Shown here one piece after another: positions 46,570-58,001 of a DNA stretch of 64,000 bases. A model generated the notes under the pieces. The model made no database searches, was not told where the DNA came from, and was given only the letters and a program-made list of their open reading frames with translations. The stretch is from assembly GCA_010405405.1 (NCBI GenBank), contig MU004235.1, forward strand, positions 262,538 through 326,537. The letters run 5' to 3'. A program made the translations under genes and the position numbers. Every line of letters starts with the position of its first letter. Positions within the stretch are counted from its first letter, which is position 1. Source of the stretch: Microthyrium microscopicum. Its lineage: Eukaryota; Ascomycota; Dothideomycetes; Microthyriales; Microthyriaceae.

Positions 46570-48406
46570 ATGATGATGCTCTTATCGATTTCTGCAGTAC
46601 TTGTGGCCGGCGTGTCTGCAAGTGCCACTCTTGCAAATGTTTGTACAACCTCATTTATACAGAAAGTGCTCCCAGCCGACAACATAATCAATTGAGTTTC
46701 GATTTCACCAACTTCTCTTACAGTCAATCCAGTGACAAACTACACGATAGCTCCTTCGCCACTTTATGCTGGTAAAAGTGGACTCGATTTCTGTAACGTC
46801 ACATTTGCCTACAGTCACGCCGGTTTAAATGATACTGTTAGTCTTGCGTAAAATTCTAGACGATATTCTAATACTGGAGTAGAATAATCTTTGGTTCTGG
46901 CTACCAAGCCCAGCTCAGTTCCAGAACCGGTGGCTTACTACAGGTGGCGGCGGGCTGAGCATCACTTCAGGAGAGCGAGGTCTTTCAACAGGCCTCGTAT
47001 ATGGAGCTGCTGCGGGTACCACGGATGGAGGTTTCGGTGGATTCTCCAACGATTTGAGCAGTGTCTTGCTCCTGGCCAATGGGACCCTCAACTACGAGAT
47101 GCTCTTCTCCTTCGGATACAGAGCGATCCACGAACTGACAGTTTTGGGTAAAGAGTTCACCAAATCCTACTACAGTACTTCCAAGTTCTACTCTTATTAT
47201 CAAGGTTGTTCTGAAGGTGGTCGGGAAGGATTCAGTCAAGTTCAAAGATATGGCTCGCAATTTGATGGTGCTGCAATTGGCGCTCCAGCATTTAGACAAG
47301 CTTTCCAGCAGGTACTGCACCTGTTCAGCAACGTTGTGGAAGTAACCAAGAACTACTACCCGTCTCCGTGTGAACTGGAAAAAATCAACAACGATACCCT
47401 TGCCGCATGCGATGGCTTAGATGGTCGACTGGATGGAGTGGTTAGTCGAACTGATTTGTGCAAGTTACAACACAACGCCAATGCGAGCATTGGAAAAAAA
47501 TACAGTTGCGATGCTACAAGTTCGCCATCATTTCCGGGTGGTCCGAGTCGCCCCAAATCGCCCGGTCCTCCAGGACGTGGAGCGAGGCCAGGTCGCCCGT
47601 CTAAAAGACTTCCGGCGGCAAACGGAACTGTCACAGCAGAAGGTGCAGCTGTTGCTCAGCAAATCTGGGATGGGCTCTTTGACTCCAAGGGCCGACAGGC
47701 ATATGTCTCTTTTCAGCCTACAGCAACCTTTGACGATGCCGCCACAACATTCGACAATAACACGGGCAAATACACAGCCACTGCGAGCGGAATTGGATTA
47801 CAATACGTAAACCTCTTTCTCAAGGAAATCAACTCCAACAGCCTCCCGCTAGCGAACATCACCTACGACACACTGCGAAATTGGATGCTAGAAGGTATGC
47901 AAAAATTCGCTGATACCCTTCAAACGACCTGGCCAGACTTGGAGGATTTTCATAGTCATGGCGCAAAATTGATTCATATTCACGGAGAATCCGACCCCAG
48001 CATCCCATCAGCCTCTTCAGCAATGTATTACAACTCTGTGCGTAAGATCATGTACCCAAACCAGAATTTCAACCAAAGCTATGCCAGCCTCCAGGAATGG
48101 TATAAATTCTTCTTAGTACCTGGCGCAGCGCACTGTTCTCCTAGTCCAGGACAACCCAATGGCCCGTTCCCTCAAAATGTGCTTGCAAGCGTTATCGACT
48201 GGGTTGAAAACGGTGTAGACCCAAAAGAGCTCAATGCTACTGTCTTAGACAGTTCATATGTCTCCACCGGTATCGATCAGAAGCTGTGTGCATTTCCTTT
48301 GCGACCGTTGTGGACCAACAATACAACGATGGGCTGCGTATATGATCAGGCTTCCCTTGATACCTGGACTCCAAGGTTGGACTCGATACCTCTGCCCGTT
48401 TATTGA
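46570..48406 (+). pseudogene. Tannase/feruloyl esterase family enzyme with an in-frame stop near the N-terminus
   Basis: Exons 46570-46836 and 46883-48406 read as one secreted tannase-family esterase (about 595 codons). This family cleaves gallate or hydroxycinnamate esters of plant material outside the cell. The signal peptide (MMMLLSISAVLVAGVSASA) is followed by the conserved 'LANVCTTSFIQKVLPAD'. A TGA lies at 46693-46695 (codon 42). Beyond it the same frame continues with family sequence ('LTVNPVTNYTIAPS', 'YAGKSGLDFCNVTFAYSH'). The catalytic Ser in 'GCSEGGREG' (near 47,210), the Asp in 'HGESDPSIP' (near 47,990) and the His in 'PGAAHCS' (near 48,130) are intact, as are the paired cysteines. 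A Pro/Gly/Arg-rich linker lies at about 47,530-47,625. I found no GT-AG intron that removes the stop, so it is a recent pseudogene, a sequence error or a readthrough gene. Confidence 0.75.
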
Positions 48407-48915
48407 CCGGTGGATTCAAGAAGCCTCCTGTTAGACTAATGACAAGAACGAAACACAGTGTGTTGCTTGTGCGGATTTACTTTGGGAGCAAATCACACTT
48501 TAGGTACGATAACTTCACCTGTCAAGATTTGATACTTGCTTTCTTTCTATCGTTCTCAAAGTTCAGACAGAAAGCAGTTTTGATCATATAAAGAAGAGTC
48601 GACCACAGAGACCAAAATTTATCCCTTGAAAAGGCACAAAAAGAAACTCAATCAAGCCGAAACTTTAACGAAATGTATTACCCGCTTTTGTCTAGGTAGT
48701 ATTTGTGAATGCTTCGCAGGTGAAGGTGTAGAGAATTGGCGTTTGCATTATTATACCAAGAAGTCAAGTGAGAGCGAACTCACTAGCTCATCAAATCAAC
48801 GATCATCTTATCAAAAAGTTCACCACATCCACGTCACTGATTTGCAAATGTACTATCGATTTATTTCATAGCCTTGAACTCGTATGTAGCATTTTATTGA
48901 ATTCCAGCTTTCAAC
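48407..48915. other. Intergenic between tannase and membrane-protein gene
   Basis: This is AT-rich, with no supported gene. It probably holds the promoter of the downstream gene. Confidence 0.5.
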
Positions 48916-51012
48916 ATGGCAAGGAAGGCTATGCGAACACGACGTCACTCGCCTCATAAAACCACACAATCACTGGCTTCGCGACACAAAGTCAGGAACT
49001 TTCTTGTCCTCGGAATCAAAATTTGCACTCACGGCCTCATCCTCTGCGTACCCACGGTTCTTGCTGGAATCACACTATATCTTATTTTCCGAGATGCGGT
49101 TGTGCCTGAGGTTTCTGTTGAACTTGCTGAGGACACATGGTATTTTCTTCAAGGGCGGTATCGTCGGGTGCCGATGTACCTCTCTCTGATATCGTTCATA
49201 TGGGCTCTGTGTGCTTTGAGGTCGGCGCTTTACCTCTTATCGTTCCACAGAGCATATCGAATCTATTGCTCTTCGACGAAGAAGGACAACAAACCACTGC
49301 CTAGCTCATATGATTTTGCCATTATGCTGAATGCTTTGAGTGGTAGTCCATGTGGCCTGGTCAAAGCACTGAGACGATATTGCAAGGTCAAAGCATCGAG
49401 GCGATACTTGAGCTTGATCTGGGTATTTTTCGTGTTTTTGCTCTTTGTGTAAGGACTTCGAAAAACATGGAGTGACTTGGCTAATTCGTGGTATAGCTTA
49501 GTGATGGGAATCAGTGCCGCTTGTATGCTTGTCTTTTCGCTGAACATTCAAGTCCCCATTGAGACCACATCGGTTGCTGATTCATGCTCTTTTGGTCGCC
49601 AAGTATCGCCAGTATGTTTCCAGCTTGAACCAATGGACAATATAGTTTTCGAACAAGGCCTCAATCCTTTACATTGCAGAGACCGACCCGACCTTCAATA
49701 TGAAGATAATTCGTTCTCATCGCAGAGGACGAACTCCACGGTCGCGAGTATCGAATCTGCAATGTTGTTAGCCAACTCGTCTATCACAACGTCTCTGTCA
49801 AATAACAGCCGATTTGCGATCTTAGTACCGTCCGATCTGCCATCTGAAAGCTACTACTCCGCCTCAACGATAGGGGTATTCGCAGATTTCAGCCTCGTCA
49901 GCGACCCATGCCAACAAAGCAGCCCATCATCACAGTGGCTCTGCCAAAACCTCGATTCCATTCAACAATCCTCCCACTCACTGATCTATCCACCACCAAC
50001 CACAGTACACTTTACCGAAAACGAAGTCTCCTTCAGCATCGCTATCAAACTCTCCTTACCCACCAGCTTCAACTTTCCCTCCATATCCTCTAGCATCCAC
50101 CTTCTCAACAACAACAACACCACACTCTTCGCCATCCTTCGCAGCACCCTCGCCGCCTACCACACAACCTACACCCACACAACCACCTTCAACGCAACAT
50201 CCTTCAGACCCACCAACACCTCCCTTACCCAACTCATCTTCACCCCCCTAATCCCAAACCTCATCCCCGCCTACCACGGCACTCTCCCCACCCTCCCAAC
50301 CACACTCCTCACCAACATCACAACCACCACCGCCCTCCTCACAACCCTCTCCTCCCTCTTCGCCTCAACCACCCTAAACACCACAATCCCCCTCCTATCA
50401 CCTACACCCTGCCTAACCCAATCTCCCCTGCAATCCGTCTACGCAGTCCCCAAAGCTCTCCTCCTCTCCTCCATCCTATCGTCAATTCTCTACAGCGTAG
50501 CCAGCCTAATGCTTTTATTCGCAGCAGGTGGCTGTGTGTTAGCCGAACCAGATATGCGCGAAATTCAAATGCGTATGGGCGTATATGGACTCGTTGCGGC
50601 TGCGCTGGAGCCGTTGGGACAGGGGGGTCGGGTTGGTGGTGTGGAGGAGTTGTTTGAGGAGGGGAGGAGGGTTGGGTTGAGGCAGGGGGGTGATGGGGGG
50701 TGGGGATGGGTTGGGTTGCTTGATCGGAGAGTGGGAGATGAGGATGGGGATGGGGATGGGAATGGAGAGGTTGTTGAGGGGGATGATGTGCGGAGACAAA
50801 TAGACGAAGCGCCGAGAATTGATGTTGATATTGGGGAGTCTACGGCTACGGCGGATATGGCGGTGGATGGTAGAGAAAATGGTGAGGTTAGAGATCTAAT
50901 GCCGGCAAGTGGAATTGGCGGGAGTGAGATTGCTGGTCAGCGGGTTACAGGTGTGGAGCGAGACGAAGGCTTGGAGGAAATGCGGGCATTGTGGCATAGT
51001 TGGTATGGCTGA
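48916..51012 (+). CDS. Membrane protein with large glycosylated extracellular domain, unknown function
   Basis: Exons 48916-49448 and 49497-51012 give 682 residues (donor GTAAGG, branch GGCTAAT). Hydrophobic spans lie at residues about 32-58, 92-116, 166-200 and 497-525. Between spans three and four there are about 300 residues with many Asn-X-Ser/Thr sites ('NSTVAS', 'NSSITT', 'NNSR', 'NITTT', 'NTSLT') and several Cys, so this part is probably extracellular. The tail after 525 is acidic and Gly-rich ('DEDGDGDGNGEVVEGDD') and would be cytosolic. The architecture is common among fungal proteins of unknown role. Coding-strand composition switches from nearly G-free to nearly C-free at about 50,550. 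Confidence 0.7.
50685..50715 (+). other. Potential G-quadruplex motif inside the membrane-protein gene
   Basis: Five runs of 3-6 G (50685-50690, 50695-50700, 50702-50705, 50708-50710, 50713-50715) are separated by 1-4 bases on the coding strand, fitting the G3+N1-7 quadruplex rule. It would also be present in the mRNA. Confidence 0.6.
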
Positions 51013-51169
51013 TGGTAACTTTGGGCCGAAGGGATGTAAGTAGAGTTCCAATTGTGCGCGATATCAAGAATAGACGAGCGATTTCGTTGAATGAGTCTAT
51101 ATACATTAGTACGATGTTGGCTTTGTCGTTGCAAAGCCATCTCTTGCTACCTGTTAGCTATCTGGAAGC

Positions 51170-52704
51170 TCACGGCATCCAAACTGCTTCCATAATACCC
51201 ATACGACTGCCCTCCGGCTGCGTATGGCCGAGATATTTGAACCGTGGATCCGCATCAGCAAACAATTGCGTCCAATCAGCATCATCGCGCTCTTTCGCAT
51301 TCAATAACGCCAACATTGTCAAATCCATGGACCTATAATTCATCAGTAGCTGCTCAATATCTTAGTTATATGCACTTACCTAGTGATCTTCTCATCCCAC
51401 AGATCTGGATAGCCATCCTCGCCAACAACCGGCAAACAGTTATCATGAATAACAATCTTCGCCCCTGGTTTCAGCGCCGGAATAAGCTGCCTCATCATTT
51501 TAACGCCATACTTATCCGACTGATTATGGCAAATCCAGCGAAAAAAGTAAATATCTGCGTCCTTGACCGGCTGCTCCGTATAGAAATCATGAGCCTGGAA
51601 TTCGATCCTCTCCTTGAGTTCCGGTGGACACTGCGCAATACCCATATCGATCGTCTTCTGCATATCCTGCACCACGAAGCGAATATTGGGAAACTTCTTC
51701 GCCAATTCAGCACAAACGAAGCCTGTGGATCCACCAATCTGATACAAAAAGTTAGTTTACGAGTTTTGCAAATGGTATTAGAGGACTCACATCAACGACC
51801 AAGCCGCCCTTCTTATTCACGGCCTCCCAGTCATACCCATCAACAACCCAACTAACCTCATACCCCTCCCCACCCGTCAGACTCCCCATCGCAGCGCCAA
51901 ATCTCTTCGCCAGCACCGGATCTTTGCCAATACTCTGAAACATTGGTACACCCGGACAATGAGCCAATGCATAGCCCGCCTCACTTGGCTCCTCGCTGCT
52001 CGGCGTCGCCACCATACTATCGATCGCACGAGCGGCGGCGCCAAAGAATTGGCCAGAGCAGACAGATGCCCAAGCAGCCATTTGTGGATCGCGAGCGAGC
52101 ACAGAGGAAGCGGCGGAGTGTGCGACGAGGCCGGGGGACGGCTCGCGGAAAAGACGAGCTGTTATGGCGTGCCGGATGAGACGTTTGATGTTTGTGGTGG
52201 ATTGGGATGTTGCGGTTGCGAGGGCGGTGTAGGTTGTTGTGCCGGATAGTGGCACGAGGTTTGCGAGATTGAATGTTGTTATGGCTTGGATGGAGAGGTT
52301 GTCCCAGTACTAGCGGATGTTAGGTATTTCATCGGCATTGCCGTATTGGAAAGCACGATTAATTTGCATTCAAAATGATTGTATGTGTATTGATTCACAC
52401 AGAGAAAGAATATCACAGGAGAAATGTGGTGAAGACTTACACTCCATGAAAGCCAGCGAACATGCTCTCGTGGTCCCACCAGAAGGTCATGAAGCTCCTG
52501 AGTGGCAAGGACAACTGCTCGCCGCGCCGTTTGAATTTCTACATTGGTGATTGGCACAGGAAAGTCGAGAGGACTATCTACATCAAAAGATGGAGTAGGA
52601 AGGTCATTAGCTTTGAAATGAGCATCGATCTTATTGGTATTCTCAGATATAATGTTGGAAAGCTCCACTATTCTCGAAGAGGTAGTTGTGCCGTTAGTCG
52701 CCAT
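51170..52704 (-). CDS. O-methyltransferase (plant-type OMT fold, secondary-metabolism class)
   Basis: Minus-strand exons 52441-52704, 51791-52309, 51380-51738 and 51170-51332 give 434 residues, the standard length. The N-terminal half is a winged-helix dimerisation part ('YWDNLSIQAITTFNLANLVP', 'LIRHAITARLFREP'). The SAM-binding motif I spans the third splice ('GGLVVDIGGSTGF'), followed by 'FVVQDM', 'HDFYTEQPVKDADIYFFRW' with the helper His in 'ICHNQSD', and 'PGAKIVIHDNCLP'. The enzyme would methylate a phenolic or polyketide hydroxyl group. No synthase gene lies nearby, so the substrate is unknown. I start at ATG 52704 because a TATA box sits only 6 bp before the upstream ATG at 52770. Confidence 0.88.
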
Positions 52705-52775
52705 CGTCTCCACGACTTCCGGAGTAAAAGGGCTTGGCAAATGGATGCCATGATGTGTATTGTTGGGCATGAGCT

Positions 52776-52784
52776 CTTATATAC
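52776..52784 (-). promoter_or_regulatory. TATA box candidate of the O-methyltransferase gene
   Basis: The gene strand reads GTATATAAG here, about 72 bp before ATG 52704. Transcription starting about 30 bp downstream would exclude the ATG at 52770 and so decides the start codon. Confidence 0.5.
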
Positions 52785-53752
52785 TACAATGTTCCTTTGG
52801 CGGGGACCGGCTGTAGACCAAGATGGCAGAAGCGGCACATCGGGCAGTTGTTTGGGCCATTCGTACAAAATGATTCGTACAATCTAGTAGATGCAAGAGG
52901 AAGTAGCTGCAGCAGCGCTACTGGTAAAGTCTTGGTGGTTGCATGGCTTTTAGCCGTGTCTCCCCACGGTTCCAGGTAGACGGATCATATTCTTTATTCC
53001 CAAGCTCTTTCGTTTAAATTGGAGTTTGTCAAAACATTGGAGGTTGAGTGAAGTGCTGGTGCCTGAAAAAGCAGAAGCCTCAAGCTTATAGAGGTTTCGT
53101 GCTCAATGGGATTACGCGTCTATTGCGACCACTCTCAATGAGCATGGCAAATTGGGACGAGGCGAGCCTCTAGCACTTATACCTGATTATAACAATGGTG
53201 ATAAACAGGCCGAATGGAAATTGACGATTATTCCAAACCTTGTTTGTCGGAAGGCAGGACCTCGAGAAGATCATTTGGATGAGCTGACTTATCCACGCTA
53301 CAAGTGTATGAGGGCTAGTGGGTATATTATATTCGTAACTATAGGGTATCGGCTGGGATTAGTCTTGGCATTAGACAAGCTTGGACGAATACGGAGTACG
53401 GAGATTATGTAGGCGGTTGGGTCCAGGTTCAAGGCAGTCGCGCTTCGCCGCTTGTTGGTCGCGGTTGCCGATGCTCCGCCCCCCTGCCGCCAGCCAAACT
53501 CCATCTGATTCCAACCATGCCATGCAACTGCACAGGCAAGCAACTATCCAACCCAATCCATTTCAACTTCACCATATCACCAATCTGTCACTCCTCTCGC
53601 TTTGAGCAGCTTCACTCACAATCCGGCCCTTCTTGTCGTCCTCCCCTTTCGACTGCCGTAATAATCATCACGACCTAGCAAGCTCATGCTGCCAATCCTC
53701 GCATCCCCCTCCAGCCTCTGTCTAACCTCGAATCCGGATACCTGTTCTCGCC
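52785..53752. other. Divergent intergenic region between O-methyltransferase and WASP genes
   Basis: No gene is supported. The last 200 bases are CT-rich, like a fungal promoter and leader. An 86-codon frame at 53,152-53,412 has no recognisable content. Confidence 0.5.
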
Positions 53753-55839
53753 ATGCCTTCCATACTCTCCGTCGATGACAAGGAGCTTGTCAGAAGGATT
53801 GTTCCTAAGCCCGCCAACAAGATCTTTGCCGTTGCTGTTGCAAGGTTATACATAGCTTATCCCAATCGGCTGAAATGGACATACACTGGGCTTCAAGGCG
53901 CCGCTGTCTTAGCACTGGATAAAGTTGGAAGCACTTTTTGGATCAAATTGGTTGACATAAGTGTATGAACTCACTGCTTCAACATATGGGACAGCTTGCT
54001 AATGTTTCTAGCCTGCCAATCGAGGCGTCATTTGGGACCAAGAGATCTTCGATACTTTTAGCTATAATCAAGATCGTACCTTTTTTCATACATTCGAAAC
54101 CGAAGAATGCCTCGTCGGGCTCTCCTTTGCTGATGAGAAGGAAGCAAAGACTTTTCGAAAGAAAGTTGATGAGAGAGAAAAGAATGCCGACAAGGCTACT
54201 AAAGCGCGCCCGTTTGCCCTTGCCGCTGGAATGGCCAATGGCGTCCACTACCCGAGCCCGGAGAAACAACATCATAGCTTGTTTGGAGGTTTATTCGGAG
54301 GACATAAACATGCGAATGCTGTCCAAGAGCCATACAATCCAGTCATGTCATCACCGTTTGCCTTGGCGCCACCACAACCGCAAGTCCAGGCTAAGCGCAG
54401 CTCTTTTGCAGACAACCTCGATCCGAAATTTAAAGATGAGTTGGCAGGAATGGGGGTAACAGAAGAAATGTTGGAGGATAACAAGGACTTTGTGCTGTCT
54501 TGGCTCAAGGAGAAGAATGAACAAGAAGAAAGAGCTGCGTTGCGATCAAGAGCACCACCACCTCCGCCACCATCCGGACCGCCTGGTGTGAAGCTATCTC
54601 CAAGCGCAAGTGCTGCATCGCGAAGAGGTGCTCCACCAGCTCCTCCGCCGCCAAGACGAGGTGCTCGCCCAGATCCTCCGTCGAATCTGTCATCACAACG
54701 GACACCATCACCTCCCCCTCCACCAGGGCCAAGATTTAGGGTACCACCACCACTTGCCAATGCTGGATCACTTGTGGGCCAGGTTCAGGAGAATGGCAAC
54801 CGATCGCGAGCTGGGTCTAATGCGACGCCTGGTCCACCACCACCGCCGAGACAAAAGGTGGAAGAACCAACTGTAATATCACCACCAAGATATCCTGTGC
54901 CCCCGCCATTTCCGCGAACAGTGGCCAGTCCACCACCACCTACGAGAAATGCGGCTCCACCACCTCCGCCAAGGGAAGCGTCTCCAGCAGCCCCTCCAAG
55001 GTTACCTCCTATCACGAATGGGCAAACCTCGCCAGCTGCACCACCTCCACCGCCTCCAAGTGCATCTCGACCAGTCCCAACTCCTCCGACTGCGGCTCCA
55101 GCTCCTCCACCACTACCATCCATGGGCGCACCACCACCACCGCCTATGCCAGCCAAAGTACCATCTCCTCCACCAGTGCGAGCTGTTCCTCCTCCCCCGG
55201 CTGCAAGCGCCCCTCTCCCTCCTCCACTACCTTCCTCGAATGCGCCACCTCCACCGCCTCTCCCAACGTCCCAGGCACCTCCTCCGCCTCCACTGCCTTC
55301 AAACAATGCGCCGCCTCCTCCACCACTCCCATCAAACAATGCTCCTCCTCCTCCACCGTTGCCGTCCTCCAACGCGCCTCCACCACCTCCTCTACCATCG
55401 AACAACGCGCCACCGCCTCCTCCTCTCCCATCATCAAGTGCTCCACCTCCACCACCCCTTCCCAATGGTACAGGCCACGGCGCTGGTCCCCCACCACCTC
55501 CCGGTCCACCCCCGGCTGCGTTACCTGCGGTTCCAGCCGGCCGAGGTGGTCTCCTCGCCGATATCCGCGGAGGCGCGAGGTTGCGCAAAGTGTCAGATCA
55601 AGAGAAGCGTGATCGCAGTGCCGCAGCCGTACCTGGTGGAGAAGCTGACTCGCCAGCCTCAGGAGCTGTTGCCGGAGCGGCGGCAGCAGGTGCAGGCGCG
55701 GGTATGGCGGGCGCGCTGGCTAGTGCGCTAGCGAAGAGGAAGGGCAAGGTTGCTGCTAGTGGTAAGTTTTCTGTCATTTTATGTATCAAATGGTTGCTAA
55801 TTATTGGTAGATGATGAGGACGATGAAGATGATTGGTGA
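53753..55839 (+). CDS. LAS17: WASP/Las17, activator of the Arp2/3 complex
   Basis: Exons 53753-53962, 54012-55761 and 55811-55839 give 662 residues. The WH1 domain fills residues about 10-120 ('[13 protein letters not shown]', '[18 protein letters not shown]', '[16 protein letters not shown]', '[18 protein letters not shown]'). A helical linker with '[14 protein letters not shown]' follows, then about 280 residues of Pro-rich SH3/profilin-binding sequence, a WH2 actin-binding motif ('[16 protein letters not shown]') and a terminal acidic 'DDEDDEDDW' whose Trp contacts Arp2/3. The last nine residues come from the tiny 29-nt third exon. Las17 drives actin-patch assembly in endocytosis and hyphal tips, working with cofilin (also in this window) in filament turnover. 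Confidence 0.95.
55225..55472 (+). repeat. Tandem 33-bp repeat coding for an 11-residue Pro-rich unit in LAS17
   Basis: About seven consecutive units encode variants of '[11 protein letters not shown]'. DNA copies differ mainly at third positions, so the repeat is maintained at protein level. Repeat number is likely to vary between strains. Confidence 0.8.
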
Positions 55840-56238
55840 AAGACTATGGCTTGTTGTTACATAAAGGGATGACTGTTATATGGTTTCGCATTACAAAGTA
55901 TGCGGTTTGACCAGTTTTGTCATGGGCGCATAAAATTCAAAACTGGGCATGTGGATAGGTTAAAACTCGCTTTTGTTAATACCCCTTGCTGCCTTTGTTT
56001 GCGCTTCAAATGGAGAGATTTTGGATTGGTGGGTTGGTTGATAGAGATAGTCAATATGAATGCCGCTTGCTGTTGAAATGTAAGTTCATTTCCGAGGTTT
56101 CGTCTCAACCCATGAGGCTCAACGTGCTTGCATGCAGGATGCATGATCTCGCTTCTGCCTGGAATCCAGAATTCCTCATGGTACAATTATTATTTTCAGG
56201 TGGAAACATCTTCTATCCCGGCCATCATACTAAATACC
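55840..56238. other. Intergenic, LAS17 3' flank and F-box gene promoter
   Basis: No separate gene is seen. An in-frame ATG at 56128 precedes the chosen F-box start, and an unrecognised 5' exon in this region cannot be excluded. Confidence 0.45.
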
Positions 56239-57324
56239 ATGAATAAGGATAACTTCACTGATGAAGATGTCTTTGTCCATCTTTCCCATCGGCCGACCCG
56301 CATTCTCCAAGGTGTCATTTCCACAAACGACTCCACCAAACCATCGTTCAAAGCAATTGAACGCGAACACCACTCCTCTCTCGGCCGACTATCTCGCCTC
56401 CCTCTCGAAATTCTCCATGAAACTCTGGTCCATCTAGACATCCAATCTCTCCTTTGCCTCTCCCATGTGTGCGCACAATCCAAAGCCATCGTCGATTCCA
56501 TACCCATCTTCTCCAAGCTCGCTACACATGCTAGCCATATATTCACCATCTTCCACCAGGCCAAAATCCTCAATCTACACTCAATCAGCACACTGTATGA
56601 AGCCCTCCAATCTGATCGCTGCGTATCCTGTGGCGCGCATGGCCCATTTCTCCACGTCCTTTTGGCCAGTCGGTGCTGCGCTATATGTTCAATGGTAAAT
56701 CAGTCACTTTGGGTGACATCGCTGCCACTAGCTATGCAAGCGTTTGCACTTACGAAGGAGCAAGTGGGCTCGCTGCAGGTCATGTGGAGTATACCTGGCA
56801 AATACGGAATCGTTGGTAGAATATCGCGCCAACAATCTATTAGGCTCGTTAATGTGAGAGCTGCGAAAGTTTTGGCGTTGGGAGATATGTCAATGATGGA
56901 TTGGGATCTTTTGCATCCGTTGGATGAGAGAAATATACCGACAGCGGATAAGTTGGCTTTGCTGCAATGGTATCGAGCGGCGCCCTTGAGCGGGCTTAGG
57001 AGGGATCCGTGTACCATTAACGATGTGAATGTTGGGGGAACGGATAGGTTTTGCGAAATGGGCGTTGTGCCGTTTCCGACGCTTGTTGATGGTGCTGTTG
57101 AGAGTGGTCTTTGGTGTCGAGGTTGTAAGATGACATACGATAAGTATATTGCTGGTATGGATGCTGTTACTTTGTCACGGTTGATCCCAAAGGGGTGTGA
57201 TGATAGGCGCTTTCTGTTCAGAATGACATATAAGAGCTGGTCGAAGGCGGAGCTGGTTAAGCATGCGAAGATATGTTGCTCTGCAGCTGCGGTTATTTCT
57301 GAAGAACGGTCATCTGTAGGCTGA
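56239..57324 (+). CDS. F-box protein with cysteine pairs
   Basis: A single frame of 361 residues runs from ATG 56239 (MNKDNF). ATG 56128 would add 37 poorly conserved-looking residues. The F-box is 'LSRLPLEILHETLVHLDIQSL', shown here as the overlapping pieces 'LSRLPLEILHETLV' and 'HLDIQSLLCLSHV', at about residues 52-80. It is followed by 'CVSCGAH' and 'CCAIC', and later 'WCRGC' and a C-terminal 'HAKICC', four Cys-rich spots that could bind zinc. As an SCF adaptor it would bind Skp1 and recruit an unknown substrate. Similar F-box plus Cys-pair proteins form expanded families in filamentous ascomycetes. The naming is limited to the F-box. Confidence 0.72.
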   Translation: MNKDNFTDEDVFVHLSHRPTRILQGVISTNDSTKPSFKAIEREHHSSLGRLSRLPLEILHETLVHLDIQSLLCLSHVCAQSKAIVDSIPIFSKLATHASHIFTIFHQAKILNLHSISTLYEALQSDRCVSCGAHGPFLHVLLASRCCAICSMVNQSLWVTSLPLAMQAFALTKEQVGSLQVMWSIPGKYGIVGRISRQQSIRLVNVRAAKVLALGDMSMMDWDLLHPLDERNIPTADKLALLQWYRAAPLSGLRRDPCTINDVNVGGTDRFCEMGVVPFPTLVDGAVESGLWCRGCKMTYDKYIAGMDAVTLSRLIPKGCDDRRFLFRMTYKSWSKAELVKHAKICCSAAAVISEERSSVG

Positions 57325-58001
57325 ATATAAGAAGAACTTTATCATAGAAATAAAGTATCTGATGAAATGTACTGATGTGAACCTTCGCGTAGGCATTACT
57401 CGGAGTTGACTTCATATACTCTACGTTGGGAGTTTTAGCCGCAAAAAGAGCGTACATGTATGGAGCTTGATTGCAGAGACAGACTACGATAGACTGATGC
57501 ATGAAATCTATTTTGATACTGCTTGTCAGCTGTTGTCGAGTCCAGCCGAGTCTCATTTTGTGCGGGGGCGAGCTGATCATCATGAGGATGAATGTATCAA
57601 TGGAGTTGCTGAGAGATTCAGCAACTTCCCGTCGTGGATGCCTCGCTGGGACAAGAGGTACCGACTATAATTGCTCTCTAGCATTCGGTACTGATGCCAA
57701 GCTGGAGGAAAAAGTGGGTTCAAAACGAGCGTTCAGGACGATAAGACATTGCTACTCTCCAGCAGCATGTTCGATCGGATTATTTGGGTATCCGATCAGA
57801 ATGTCGATGCAGATTGGGATCTAAACAACGAGACTTGGAGTAGGAACCTGCGCTACTGTGGCATACCTTCCATTGATTCTCTTCGGGTCAAAGTTTAGCA
57901 CGCATTTCAACTGCAGTGTTCTTGGCCTTCGCGGGTCAAGGCCTTGCATGGTACGTCAAGAGGTCCAGACATCCTTTGAAAGCGCCTTTTACACATCTTC
58001 T
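57325..58001. other. Convergent intergenic region
   Basis: This lies between the ends of the F-box and WBP11-like genes. Overlapping short frames at 57,467-57,824 show no domain. No other feature was seen. Confidence 0.5.

Noticed and set aside
46837-51012. A secondary-metabolite cluster with tannase, membrane protein and O-methyltransferase
   Set aside because: No synthase, transporter or regulator of a pathway lies in or beside this stretch; adjacency alone is not enough.
54785-55588. A 267-codon open frame on the minus strand, Gly-rich
   Set aside because: It is the mirror of the Pro-rich LAS17 coding region; CCN proline codons read as GGN on the other strand. No start context, domain or introns support it.
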